This document shows positions 11,188-19,764 of a stretch of 64,000 nt of DNA, in pieces. The number at the start of each line of letters is the position of its first letter. The first letter of the stretch is position 1. A program made the position numbers and the translations under genes. Source of the stretch: Serratia quinivorans (GTDB lineage: Bacteria > Pseudomonadota > Gammaproteobacteria > Enterobacterales > Enterobacteriaceae). The notes beneath the pieces are model-generated. The model did not search any database and was not told the DNA's origin. It saw only the letters and a program-made list of their open reading frames with translations. The DNA lies in assembly GCA_900457075.1 (NCBI GenBank), contig UGYN01000002.1:2480001-2544000 (forward strand), given 5' to 3'.

Positions 11188-12384
11188 GTGGAACAGTTTG
11201 ATGTCGTGGTAATAGGTGCGGGCGCAGCGGGTATGTTTTGCGCGGCGCAGGCAGGGCAACTCGGTCGCCGGGTGCTGCTGCTCGACAACGGCAAAAAACC
11301 GGGCCGCAAAATCCTGATGTCCGGCGGCGGACGCTGTAACTTTACCAATATGTACACCGAACCGGCCGCTTACCTGTCGAATAACCCGCATTTTTGTAAA
11401 TCTGCACTGGCGCGTTACACCCAGTGGGATTTTATCGATCTGATCAATCGCCACGGTATTGCCTATCACGAGAAAACGCTCGGGCAGCTGTTTTGCGACG
11501 ACTCGGCGCAGCAGGTGGTCGAACTGTTGGTTAAAGAGTGCGAGCTGGGCCAGGTGACGACACGTCTGCGCAGCGAAGTGCTGGCGGTGGAAAAAACGGA
11601 CGAAGGCTTCGAGCTGGTGCTGAATGGCGAGAAAGTGAGCGCTCGCTCACTTGTGGTGGCCAGCGGTGGTCTGTCAATGCCGGGGCTGGGCGCTTCCCCG
11701 TTCGGCTACAAGCTGGCGGAGCAGTTTGGCCTGAAGGTTCTGCCGACGCGCGCCGCGCTGGTGCCTTTCACGCTGCATAAACCGTTGCTGGAACACCTGC
11801 AAACCCTGTCTGGAGTCTCTGTACCGGCGGTGATCACTGCCGAAAACGGCGTTAGCTTCCGTGAGAGCCTGCTTTTCACCCACCGTGGCCTGTCCGGCCC
11901 GGCGGTATTGCAGCTTTCCAGCTACTGGCAACCCGGTGAGTTTGTAAGCGTTAACTTACTTCCTGCGCTCGATCTGGCGGGCTTCCTCAATGAGCAACGC
12001 CAGGCTCATCCGAATCAAAGCCTGAAAAACACCCTGGCGCTGCACCTGCCAAAGCGTCTGGTGGAATGTTTACAGACGCTGGGGCAATTACCAGAAGTTA
12101 CCTTGAAGCAGTTGAACCCGACACAGCAGGCTGCGCTGGTCGAAACATTGCAAAATTGGCGGGTACAGCCGAACGGCACCGAAGGCTATCGCACGGCGGA
12201 AGTGACGCTCGGCGGGGTCGACACCAAAGAGTTGTCCTCCAAGACCATGGAGGCCGCCAAGGTGTCGGGCCTGTACTTTATCGGCGAAGTGGTGGATGTG
12301 ACAGGGTGGCTGGGGGGCTATAACTTCCAGTGGGCCTGGAGCTCGGCCTGGGCCTGTGCCCAGGCGCTGGCAGCCGAAGACTAA
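11188..12384 (+). CDS. yhiN: Flavoprotein YhiN (BaiN/RdsA family, NAD(P)/FAD-dependent oxidoreductase)
   Basis: FAD protein of the HI0933/YhiN family, about 398 residues from the proposed GTG start (400 in E. coli). The frame is open from 11143, but the GTG at 11188, preceded by a GAGAGG-like site, gives the E. coli-like N-terminus VEQFDVVVIGAGAAGMFCAA. The FAD-binding GAGAAG, the family motif SGGGRCNFTN, and the C-terminal GEVVDVTGWLGGYNFQWAWS are all present. The cellular role is not settled. It sits beside pitA as in E. coli. Confidence 0.92.
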   Translation: MEQFDVVVIGAGAAGMFCAAQAGQLGRRVLLLDNGKKPGRKILMSGGGRCNFTNMYTEPAAYLSNNPHFCKSALARYTQWDFIDLINRHGIAYHEKTLGQLFCDDSAQQVVELLVKECELGQVTTRLRSEVLAVEKTDEGFELVLNGEKVSARSLVVASGGLSMPGLGASPFGYKLAEQFGLKVLPTRAALVPFTLHKPLLEHLQTLSGVSVPAVITAENGVSFRESLLFTHRGLSGPAVLQLSSYWQPGEFVSVNLLPALDLAGFLNEQRQAHPNQSLKNTLALHLPKRLVECLQTLGQLPEVTLKQLNPTQQAALVETLQNWRVQPNGTEGYRTAEVTLGGVDTKELSSKTMEAAKVSGLYFIGEVVDVTGWLGGYNFQWAWSSAWACAQALAAED

Positions 12385-12388
12385 GCCG

Positions 12389-13252
12389 CTATCTCCCGAG
12401 AGTCAGCCGCATGGCGGACGGCGTCAGGCCAAAATAGCGACGAAATTGGGTACTGAATTGCCCCGGTGAACTAAATCCGCATTGCAGCGCGATGGCGGTC
12501 AGCGTGAGCGTCGTTTGGGTCACTTGCTGCCTGGCCCGTTCCAGGCGCCGCGATAAGACGTATTGATAGGGCGGTAAACCAAAGTGTTGCCGGAAAGCAC
12601 GCGAGAAATGAAAGATGCTCAGTTCGGCAATCTGCGCCATCGCCTGCAAGGTAATATTCTCCCCCAGACTGTCCTCGATATAACTGGCCAACCGTTCGCG
12701 CACTGGCCGGGAAAGCGTTTCCCGGTGTAACCCATCAGGCGTTGCCGCGTGCTGATAACGCGCCGCCTCTGCCAGCATCGCCATCATCAGTGATGAAGCA
12801 TGCAACTCGCTGTCACTTTCCTGCAGGCCAAGACACAGTTGTTTAAGTAGCGGATTACGCAGATTTGCTCCGGGTTCGATAATCAGGCCGGCCTTCCCAC
12901 CCGGCATTTGTTCAATCAGCCGTGGGGAAATGGAGATTGCCGTATAACTCAGGGTGCCTTCGGCATAGCTGATGGCGTCAAAATCGCATCCGGATGGAAT
13001 GATATCGGCAACCTGGCCTATCACTCGGGTTGCCGGCGTGCGTTTTTGGTCAAACCAGACATCCCCGTTGATGGTGGTGTTGCCATCGGCCGAGTGGTAA
13101 CCGTCATATACGATTAACGTGTGCGCCGGACGAACCAGACGCGCCTGATGGGGACCGCTGACTCGCACGCGATCGACCCGACCATAGTCCCAGCAACACG
13201 AAGATAGCTGCAATTCTTTTTCGTCCGAATAGACTAATCCATCAGATCCCAT
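12389..13252 (-). CDS. AraC-family transcriptional regulator
   Basis: A 287-residue protein with a C-terminal AraC/XylS DNA-binding domain from about residue 185 on. The first helix-turn-helix lies in ENITLQAMAQIAELSIFHFS, followed by the family stretch YVLSRRLERARQQV, and the second ends in GFSSPGQFSTQFRRYFGLTP. The N-terminal two thirds would be the effector domain and is not diagnostic. It points away from the SnoaL-like gene and shares a 339-bp promoter region with it, so it may control the neighbouring redox genes. It is convergent with yhiN with only 4 bp between stop codons. Confidence 0.88.
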   Translation of the reverse strand: MGSDGLVYSDEKELQLSSCCWDYGRVDRVRVSGPHQARLVRPAHTLIVYDGYHSADGNTTINGDVWFDQKRTPATRVIGQVADIIPSGCDFDAISYAEGTLSYTAISISPRLIEQMPGGKAGLIIEPGANLRNPLLKQLCLGLQESDSELHASSLMMAMLAEAARYQHAATPDGLHRETLSRPVRERLASYIEDSLGENITLQAMAQIAELSIFHFSRAFRQHFGLPPYQYVLSRRLERARQQVTQTTLTLTAIALQCGFSSPGQFSTQFRRYFGLTPSAMRLTLGR

Positions 13253-13591
13253 AGTTAACCTTCTTAATCAATGGAAACATACTTCATATTATAAATAGGG
13301 TTGGATCAACAATGCTATACGGTGATTATGCACATATTCCCTGATGAGATAATCAATAACCCATGTCAATATGATATACCGCAAAAAAAACAGCAAATTG
13401 ATTCTGATGGAATGGATTACATGATGTAATTTCTTATTTTACCAGGAGGGCGTTTACAACTTTTTTCTAAAAATATAGCTTTGCTGCTGTGAACTACAGG
13501 GAACGTATCTGAAATTTCTCGGTGTGCAGCGTAAAGTCATGCCTGGAAACTTTTAGATAACTCTTCTTTTCAATCATAGAGAGAGCGAATC
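13253..13591. promoter_or_regulatory. AT-rich divergent promoter region, AraC regulator / SnoaL-like gene
   Basis: No gene is visible. The region is clearly more AT-rich than the flanking backbone, with long A and T stretches at 13380-13480. Promoters for both divergent genes should be here; no operator was identified. Confidence 0.4.
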
Positions 13592-14038
13592 ATGCACCAT
13601 CAAGATTTAAATCATGCTGCTGAGCTGATGAAAAAAATGTTGGACAATTTTGCTAATAATCCGGAAAAAATCATCGATCTGTTTTCCGAGGATGCTGTGG
13701 TTGAGTTTCCTTATGCCCCGGGAGAAGCGTTAGGTTTCCCTAAAAAATTGACTGGGAGAGCCGCTATTTTAACCTATGCCAAAAGCTTAGGGCTATCCTT
13801 GCGCGATTACAAAATAAACCCCCTGAGCGATTGGGGTCGCTACACCTTGAGCGGTACAAAAACCTATCTCTTCGAGTATACCGGGGATGCCACTACGGTG
13901 CCGGGGAACAAGCCTTATCATCAGGATATACACGCATTTGTGGAGATAACGCACGGCAAAATTTCTCATTTTTGCGAGTATTGGGATCCGTTCTATGCTT
14001 TGACCGTGTTCGATATGGTCACGGTGAAGACAGCCTGA
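13592..14038 (+). CDS. SnoaL-like / NTF2-fold protein
   Basis: A 148-residue protein of the ketosteroid-isomerase-like (SnoaL) fold. It has an N-terminal helical stretch, then EDAVVEFPYAPGEALGFP, LTGRAAILTYAKSL, and a C-terminal IHAFVEITHGKISHFCEYWDP, the usual order of cone-shaped pocket strands. GAGAGAG precedes the ATG. Such proteins bind or isomerise small hydrophobic molecules; the substrate here is unknown. A strong hairpin follows, so it may be transcribed alone. The coding sequence is AT-richer than the backbone, as is the next gene, which suggests both were acquired. Confidence 0.78.
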   Translation: MHHQDLNHAAELMKKMLDNFANNPEKIIDLFSEDAVVEFPYAPGEALGFPKKLTGRAAILTYAKSLGLSLRDYKINPLSDWGRYTLSGTKTYLFEYTGDATTVPGNKPYHQDIHAFVEITHGKISHFCEYWDPFYALTVFDMVTVKTA

Positions 14039-14050
14039 TTTTGTCATCAA

Positions 14051-14087
14051 GCGCGCTATGGCGACAACTAGCGCGCGTTTAAAATAA
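14051..14087 (+). terminator. Hairpin terminator after the SnoaL-like gene
   Basis: GCGCGCTA and TAGCGCGC form a perfect 8-bp stem with a 10-base loop, followed by an AT-rich tail. It is 12 bp after the stop codon. Confidence 0.6.
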
Positions 14088-14341
14088 TTTCATGCTGGTT
14101 ATATTTATTCTTGGAACTATTTATCCCTGTTTATAGGGTGCCTGCCTATTATTTCACAAGAGTCATAACAGATTATATTCGTCATTCCTTTCAATAATAC
14201 CCATCTCCATCAGTTCATTAACAAAATAAAACCAATAAAAGCCAAAATAACACATTTAAGAACAGGCACGGATAATCAAAAATAAAAATAACCCATTATG
14301 GTTAAATGTCGGCAAGAATAATTAAATTAAGAAGATATCTT
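14088..14341. promoter_or_regulatory. AT-rich leader of the OYE-type reductase gene
   Basis: About 250 bp of very AT-rich sequence without a credible gene. It should hold the promoter of the 14342 gene. No repeat or operator stands out. Confidence 0.35.
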
Positions 14342-16264
14342 ATGTTCAAGAAACTATTTACACCTGGGCGTATTGGAAAGCTCACGTTAGAGAATAGGAT
14401 GATTGTGACGTCTATTTCTACCTTGACGGCGACTGATGAAGGCTATGCGACTGAGCAGCTGATGGCATATTTGGAGCGCAAAGCCCAGGGTGGATGGGCA
14501 ATGATCATTACGGAATATTACGCCATAGCGCCTCATGTCGGTTTTTTCCCCCGGGCGTTAGGGATTTGGAATGATGATCTGATAAAAAATCATAGTGAAT
14601 TGACTCGGCGAGTACACAGTGCCGGGGCGAAAATTGCCGCACAGATATCCCATGCCGGCAGGGAGATTTATCGCGATCACCCAAGAGAAAATGCCGTCAG
14701 TTCCTCGGCGCTGAAAGACGTCTACGGTGAGTTCAGACCGCGAGAAATAACCCTGCCAGAAATCAAGAAAATCGTCTCGCAGTATGGCGATACGGCCAAA
14801 AATCTTAAAAAGGCCAATTTTGACGCGGTGGAAATTTATGCGGCGCATGGTTTCCTTATTTCAAATTTTTTATCGAAATATACTAACCATAGAACTGACG
14901 AATATGGCGGCAGTTTGAGAGATCGCATGCGGTTTCTGGAGGAGATCGTTAAGGATGTCAGGAGCAAAGTGGGCGCCGATTTCCCCGTATTGGTGAGACT
15001 CTCCACCAAGGAGTTCGTGCCTGGGGGACTATCGCTGGCAGAGACCCGGGTCATCGTCAAAAGGATGGAAGAGCTCGGCATAGATGCCATTAATTGCTCT
15101 CAAGGCATTGTCACCGTCTCCAATAATATCGTTGAACCCTTCCAGGTGGGGAATGCGCCTTTTGTGGATATTGCTGAGGAAATCAAGAAAATCGTCAGCA
15201 TCCCGGTGATCACGACCGGGCGAATTAACGATGCGGATCTTGCTGAAACAACCCTATTGGCAGGGAAAAGTGATTTTATTGGTATGGCGCGGGCCTCACT
15301 TGCGGATCCTGATCTACCGAAAAAAGTGTTGGCAGGGCGCTGGGATGAAATTCGGCACTGTATCGGCTGTAATCAGGGATGTATCGGTAACAACATGCGC
15401 GGGGAGGTTTGCCGTTGTATGGTTAATCCGGAGATCAATCGCGAATATCTGCTGGATCTGAATCCCGCCGTAGAGAAAAAGAACGTCACCATTATTGGCG
15501 GAGGCATTGCCGGTTGTGAAGCCGCAATTGCCGCCGCACGCAAAGGCCATAATGTCACCTTGCACGAAAAATCAGATCGGCTGGGGGGCACCTGGTTAAT
15601 AGCCAGCTTGCCTTTATCTAAAGGGGAATTGGTTTCTCTGGTTAAATGGCAAATCAGTGAAATGAAACGGCTGAATATTCATCTATGCGTTAATTCCTCC
15701 CCTACGGTGGAGGAAATTGTGGCGTCTTGCCCGGATAAGGTAATTATTGCTACCGGCAGCCAACCTATTTTACCGCCGATTAAAGGGATTGAGAGTAAAA
15801 TTGTCGTGCAGGCCAATAAAATATTAACGCAGGATGCGCCATTCGGGGAAAACGTTGTGGTTATCGGCGGTGGATCTGTAGGTGTAGAAACGGCCGAGTA
15901 TATGGCCTTTTGCGGCAGTTCTATTACCCTGGTGGAAATGAGAAATGAAATTCTACCGGGCCTGGAGCGAGAAACGAAAATCGGCCTCAAAGAGGCGATT
16001 CGTCATTACCGTATGAACGTTATAAAGTCCGCAAAAGTGGTGGGTATTGGTGAGGATCATGTGATTATCGAGAAAAACGGTAAACAGATCACTCTCGATG
16101 AGGTCGATACCCTGGTGGTCGCGGCAGGCTCCCGCTCTATCAACCTGCTGGAAACTCCACTGCGCGAGGCGGGGCTGTTAACCCAGGTGATTGGTGATGC
16201 CAAACAGGTGCGCAACGGCCTGGCTGCCATGCACGAAGGCTATCTTGCCGGCTATGGAGTATGA
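14342..16264 (+). CDS. NADH:flavin oxidoreductase, 2,4-dienoyl-CoA reductase / BaiCD type
   Basis: A 640-residue three-part flavoenzyme. The N-terminal TIM barrel binds FMN (start LFTPGRIGKLTLENRM; QISHAGREIYRD; AAHGFLISNFLSKYTNHRTD; GGSLRDRM). A [4Fe-4S] motif follows, with CIGCNQGC and a fourth Cys in CRCMVNPE. The C-terminal FAD and NAD(P) folds carry IIGGGIAGCEAA and VIGGGSVGVETAEY. This is the layout of FadH, trimethylamine dehydrogenase and bile-acid BaiCD/BaiH, which reduce activated C=C bonds. The ATG at 14342 was chosen over the upstream one at 14306 because it starts MFKKLFTPG as in the family. The natural substrate is not predictable. Codon use is AT-rich against the backbone. Confidence 0.9.
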   Translation: MFKKLFTPGRIGKLTLENRMIVTSISTLTATDEGYATEQLMAYLERKAQGGWAMIITEYYAIAPHVGFFPRALGIWNDDLIKNHSELTRRVHSAGAKIAAQISHAGREIYRDHPRENAVSSSALKDVYGEFRPREITLPEIKKIVSQYGDTAKNLKKANFDAVEIYAAHGFLISNFLSKYTNHRTDEYGGSLRDRMRFLEEIVKDVRSKVGADFPVLVRLSTKEFVPGGLSLAETRVIVKRMEELGIDAINCSQGIVTVSNNIVEPFQVGNAPFVDIAEEIKKIVSIPVITTGRINDADLAETTLLAGKSDFIGMARASLADPDLPKKVLAGRWDEIRHCIGCNQGCIGNNMRGEVCRCMVNPEINREYLLDLNPAVEKKNVTIIGGGIAGCEAAIAAARKGHNVTLHEKSDRLGGTWLIASLPLSKGELVSLVKWQISEMKRLNIHLCVNSSPTVEEIVASCPDKVIIATGSQPILPPIKGIESKIVVQANKILTQDAPFGENVVVIGGGSVGVETAEYMAFCGSSITLVEMRNEILPGLERETKIGLKEAIRHYRMNVIKSAKVVGIGEDHVIIEKNGKQITLDEVDTLVVAAGSRSINLLETPLREAGLLTQVIGDAKQVRNGLAAMHEGYLAGYGV

Positions 16265-16330
16265 ACAACGCTCTGAGGATCGTTTCAATATTGCTCACTC
16301 TTTAACGTCAGGCTTTATTCTCGGCAGCGT

Positions 16331-16362
16331 GCCGGCTCTCCTCAACGGCCATGGGAGCCGGC
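16331..16362. terminator. Hairpin between convergent OYE-type and LysR genes
   Basis: GCCGGCTC and GAGCCGGC pair across a 16-base loop between two convergent stop codons. There is no clear T run on either side, so termination is only probable. Confidence 0.4.
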
Positions 16363-16376
16363 TTCACGGCCGAAGG

Positions 16377-17348
16377 TTATTGTGGCGCAGCCGGCTGCAG
16401 CGTGGCGACTAAAAAGTCCATCAGGCTGCGCAGCGCCAGTGACTTATGCCGCTGATGCGGATAGACCATAATAAAGGGCCGCGTGGTGCCGCCATATTCT
16501 GTCAGGACCTCCACCAGTTCACCGCTCGCCAGTAAGTCCGCTACGGTAAAGCGATAAGTTTGAAAGACGCCCATGCCATGTTTTGCCAGCGTTAACCCCC
16601 CCAAAAAATCCCCGTTGCAGCTCACGTTGCCGCGCGTGGTGACATCTATCGATTTGTTATGGTGCTTAAGCGTCCACGGGGCGCTTTTGCCGGTGCTGGG
16701 TAGCTCAAACTGAATGCAGTTATGCTGGGCCAAATCTTCCGGGTGAACGGGGGTACCCGCTCGCGCCAGGTAATCCGGTGCGGCAACCACCACCAATTCG
16801 GCATCCTCCAGCTTGCGGGCAATCAAGTTTGAGTCTGCAGGGTGGTAACCGCGAATGGCCAGATCGTATCCCCCATCAGTGAGGTCAACGTTAGCGTTAT
16901 TGAGATTCAGCGCCAATTGAATTTTAGGATAGCGTTGGCTGAAGGCGGCCAGGACCGGCAACAGGCGGTAGTGGGCGTAGGGGGTGGGAATGCTGATGCG
17001 CAGCAGCCCGGCTGGCTCCAACTGCTGGCCTTGTATTTGACGCTCGGCATTATCAATGAGGGCGATCGCCTCCCGACATTGCTCGGCATAGCTCTTACCT
17101 GCATCAGTCAGATGAATATGACGAGTGGAACGGACAAACAGCCGAACCCCTAACCGATCCTCCAGCCGGGCGATGGAACGGCTGACCGCTGCGGGGGTAA
17201 TACCCGAAGAGACGGCGGCGGCCGAAAAACTGCCCACCTCTGCAACCAGGCAAAATAGCTCCAGCGTGCCTAATTGGAGATCGTCAAATTTTCTCTGCAA
17301 TCTATTACTCCATGTAATAAGCCATGTGTTCTCCACCTTATTTATCAT
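16377..17348 (-). CDS. LysR-family transcriptional regulator
   Basis: A 323-residue LysR regulator. The N-terminal helix-turn-helix reads LELFCLVAEVGSFSAAAVSSG followed by ITPAAVSRSIARLEDRLGVRLF, and the effector domain occupies the rest. The subtype resembles DsdC/TrpI/CrgA-like regulators of enzymes acting on small organic compounds. The first about 20 residues before FDDLQLGTLELF are longer than usual, so the true start could be internal. It is divergent from the gene at 17413 with only 64 bp between starts, so it probably controls that gene and perhaps the SDR after it. Confidence 0.92.
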   Translation of the reverse strand: MINKVENTWLITWSNRLQRKFDDLQLGTLELFCLVAEVGSFSAAAVSSGITPAAVSRSIARLEDRLGVRLFVRSTRHIHLTDAGKSYAEQCREAIALIDNAERQIQGQQLEPAGLLRISIPTPYAHYRLLPVLAAFSQRYPKIQLALNLNNANVDLTDGGYDLAIRGYHPADSNLIARKLEDAELVVVAAPDYLARAGTPVHPEDLAQHNCIQFELPSTGKSAPWTLKHHNKSIDVTTRGNVSCNGDFLGGLTLAKHGMGVFQTYRFTVADLLASGELVEVLTEYGGTTRPFIMVYPHQRHKSLALRSLMDFLVATLQPAAPQ

Positions 17349-17412
17349 CCCACCGTCGGGAAGTACAGTGGCTTTCTCTTAGGAAGCACGGGATATTTAA
17401 CGGAGAGAACTG

Positions 17413-18198
17413 ATGACTATTTTGGGTTATGAAACGGGCGAGATCCTCGCCAAAGCGGCAATGACTTCCGATTTTGAATTAGTGGGTGATATTCCAAACC
17501 AGGTGCTGGTTGATCAGATGGAAATAGAACGTCGCAGCATGGATATTCGTCCTGGCATGAACCGTAAGTATTCACCGCTGGGTTACCATGCTGCCACGGG
17601 CGTTCAGACCAACGGCGGGCGATATCTGTTTGATACCTGGGAAAATGTTTGTGACTACGCGCGTTTTACCAGCGAAGAGCTGGAGTTCGAACCGGGCGTT
17701 AAATTCTGGGATCGCGATATTTTTGGCCAGGTGGATCGTCATATCTGGAAAGTGATCGGCGCCCACGACTTTACGCCATTAGCGACCACTCACCATGTGA
17801 ATCGCTTTGAGCGCTGGACATTTAATGGCGACAACCCGGAGCTGCTGCTGACTCGCATCTGGCCAACCGTGCGTAAGCAAGCCGAAAAGCATGGGCTGGC
17901 GGCGGTGTGGTTAATATACCAGCCGGATGAAAAGCAAATAGCCATTTTGTCCGTTGCCGACAAGGTAGAGGGGGACCAGCCGCTGGAGGTTGTGACACGT
18001 TCTATCGATCGTCTGGCGTTAATTCCGTCAGCAGAGCCGCTGCTGCCGTTAGAGCTGAACGTGCAGAAAGTATTTGAACGCACTACGCCGATCCTGACGA
18101 TGTGGTTACCGCTGTCACGTCATTTGCATGGCGCGCCTTCGGCTTACCCAATGTCACCTCCTTTCTGTCAACCGCAGGTTGCACCGCAGCGCGTATAA
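17413..18198 (+). CDS. Unrecognised 261-residue protein
   Basis: I do not recognise this protein. It is soluble, without signal peptide or membrane segment, and starts after GGAGAG. Visible stretches include GGRYLFDTWENVCDYARF, PGVKFWDRDIFGQVDRHIWKV and RFERWTFNGDNPELLLTRIW. The first half looks loosely like two alpha-beta (ferredoxin-like) repeats of the kind seen in dimeric alpha-beta-barrel proteins, but I cannot name a family. The C-terminal 30 residues are rich in Pro and Ser and look disordered. It is divergent from a LysR gene and followed by a terminator and then an SDR. A role with that redox enzyme is an inference from position only. Confidence 0.72.
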   Translation: MTILGYETGEILAKAAMTSDFELVGDIPNQVLVDQMEIERRSMDIRPGMNRKYSPLGYHAATGVQTNGGRYLFDTWENVCDYARFTSEELEFEPGVKFWDRDIFGQVDRHIWKVIGAHDFTPLATTHHVNRFERWTFNGDNPELLLTRIWPTVRKQAEKHGLAAVWLIYQPDEKQIAILSVADKVEGDQPLEVVTRSIDRLALIPSAEPLLPLELNVQKVFERTTPILTMWLPLSRHLHGAPSAYPMSPPFCQPQVAPQRV

Positions 18199-18228
18199 CA
18201 GAGTTATTCGCGTAATTTGAATTTAACC

Positions 18229-18265
18229 GGGGCCGCATAAAGTCAGCGGCCCATTTCATTATTTA
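18229..18265 (+). terminator. Probable terminator after the 261-residue protein gene
   Basis: GGGCCGC and GCGGCCC form a 7-bp stem with a 9-base loop, followed by a T-rich tail. Confidence 0.6.
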
Positions 18266-18331
18266 TATTTTAGAGATGATATTCCGCGATAAATCGCTTA
18301 ATAAGTTCGGTTTCTTGAGTAAGGAAATACT

Positions 18332-19093
18332 ATGTTTGCAGAAAAAACGATATTGATCACTGGTGCTTCCTCCGGTTTGGGAAAAGCGATGGCCGAACAC
18401 TTTTTGGCTAAAGGCGCCAATATTGTTATTAATGGCCTGACCGCGTCGAAGTTAGACAAATTTCTTGCAGAACACCTTGCCGATAAAGATCGCATTGCGT
18501 TGGTTGCCGGGGATATTGGCCTGAAAGCCACCAGTGATCGTATGGCCCAGGCCGCGCTGGATAAATTCGGCTCCGTGGATGTGCTGATAAACAATGCGGG
18601 TATTTTTGTCCCTAAGCCTTTTCTCGCCGAGACCGAAGAAAATCTGGATCGCTATTACGCCAGTGGCGTCAAGGGGCCGTTCTTTGCGTCACAGGCGGTG
18701 ATCCCCACCATGATCAAGCAGGGTGGTGGCTCCATTATCAATATCGGTTCAATGTGGGTAGAGCACCCGCTAGAAGCGACACCGAGTTCCGCTTCGCAGG
18801 TGGCCAAAGGGGGCATGCATACCCTGACCCGCCATCTGGCCATCGAGTTTGCCAAAGACAATATCCGGGTTAACACTGTCGCACCGGGCGTCATTGAAAC
18901 CCCGTTGTACGACGACCTGATGGATAAAGAGGCGTTCCGCGCGCTGGCTAACCTGCATCCACTACGCAAACTGGGCAAAATATCAGACATTATTGCCTGG
19001 GTAGATATGTTGGCCGGTGAAGGCAGCCGCTTCGTGACCGGGCAAACCCTGTTTATCGACGGTGGCATCACCGCAGGTAACCATGTTAATTGA
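18332..19093 (+). CDS. Short-chain dehydrogenase/reductase (SDR)
   Basis: A 253-residue classical SDR. The cofactor motif TGASSGLGKAMAEHF is at the N-terminus, with NNAG in VLINNAGIF. The active-site serine is in the INIGSMW region. The usual YxxxK is altered: the aligned segment reads ATPSSASQVAKGGMHTL, which keeps the lysine but has S or Q where the catalytic tyrosine is expected. The C-terminal GQTLFIDGG is typical. The missing tyrosine suggests a changed or weak activity. It follows the unrecognised gene after a terminator and leader of about 130 bp. Substrate unknown. Confidence 0.88.
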   Translation: MFAEKTILITGASSGLGKAMAEHFLAKGANIVINGLTASKLDKFLAEHLADKDRIALVAGDIGLKATSDRMAQAALDKFGSVDVLINNAGIFVPKPFLAETEENLDRYYASGVKGPFFASQAVIPTMIKQGGGSIINIGSMWVEHPLEATPSSASQVAKGGMHTLTRHLAIEFAKDNIRVNTVAPGVIETPLYDDLMDKEAFRALANLHPLRKLGKISDIIAWVDMLAGEGSRFVTGQTLFIDGGITAGNHVN

Positions 19094-19194
19094 GACCGCG
19101 ATATTTTCTGTCGCCTGATTTGGATCCCGACGGTCGCTACGCGGCGCTGATTGTGGAGATGCTGGAGGCCATGTTCCGCCGTCGCGAGCCATAA
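19090..19194 (+). pseudogene. Possible C-terminal gene remnant (34 codons, no start)
   Basis: Directly after the SDR stop a frame without ATG stays open and reads SPDLDPDGRYAALIVEMLEA and then MFRRREP before a stop. The composition, with an amphipathic helix and an Arg-rich end, looks like a protein C-terminus rather than chance. It could be the tail of a lost regulator or enzyme at a deletion junction. I cannot assign a family, and chance cannot be excluded at this length. Confidence 0.25.
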
Positions 19195-19198
19195 ACTC

Positions 19199-19621
19199 CT
19201 AAGCCTTGTGCGTCGACAGCAGGATGCTGGTCTCGGTGCCGGCAATGCCGGCAATACGCCGGATGCGGCCCAAAATTTTATCGAAGCTCTCCAGGCTGTC
19301 GGTGCGGATCTCCACCAGAATATCCCACTTGCCGTTGGTGGTGTGCAGGGTGAAGACCGAAGGTTCGCCACGCAGTTGCTGCAACACGCTGGGCGCCTTG
19401 GTGCCTTCTACCGCCACACACATCCAGGCGCGGATGCGGTTATGCTCCACGCCCGGTTTGATGCGGATGGTATAGCCGGTAATGATCCCCTGTGCTTCCA
19501 GCGCCTCAATTCTTTTTTGTACAGTAGCGCGTGAAACCCGCACCTTGCTGGCGATCTCGGTGATGGAGGCACGGGCGTTTTCGCGCAGCAGCGCGAGGAT
19601 CTGGCGATCGGTATCATTCAT
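19199..19621 (-). CDS. Lrp/AsnC-family transcriptional regulator
   Basis: A 140-residue Lrp-type regulator. An N-terminal winged helix reads MNDTDRQILALLRENARASI followed by TEIASKVRVSRATVQKRIEAL. The C-terminal ligand-binding (RAM) domain contains IRIKPGVEHNRIRAWMCVAV and GKWDILVEIRTDSLESFDKI. It is divergent from the citrulline-hydrolase-like gene ctlX with 143 bp between starts, an arrangement suggesting that it senses an amino acid and controls ctlX. Distinct from the global Lrp, which is longer. Confidence 0.92.
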   Translation of the reverse strand: MNDTDRQILALLRENARASITEIASKVRVSRATVQKRIEALEAQGIITGYTIRIKPGVEHNRIRAWMCVAVEGTKAPSVLQQLRGEPSVFTLHTTNGKWDILVEIRTDSLESFDKILGRIRRIAGIAGTETSILLSTHKA

Positions 19622-19764
19622 GTTGTCAATGTGTCACTGGTTTGTGGCGATTTGTCAAAATATAGAGCAATTTAATCATTTTTCACACTGACTGGTTTCA
19701 AATTGATTATCCATAATGGTGTCGCGCCAGCCCCTGGCTAATCCTGAACCCGGTGAAAAATAAC

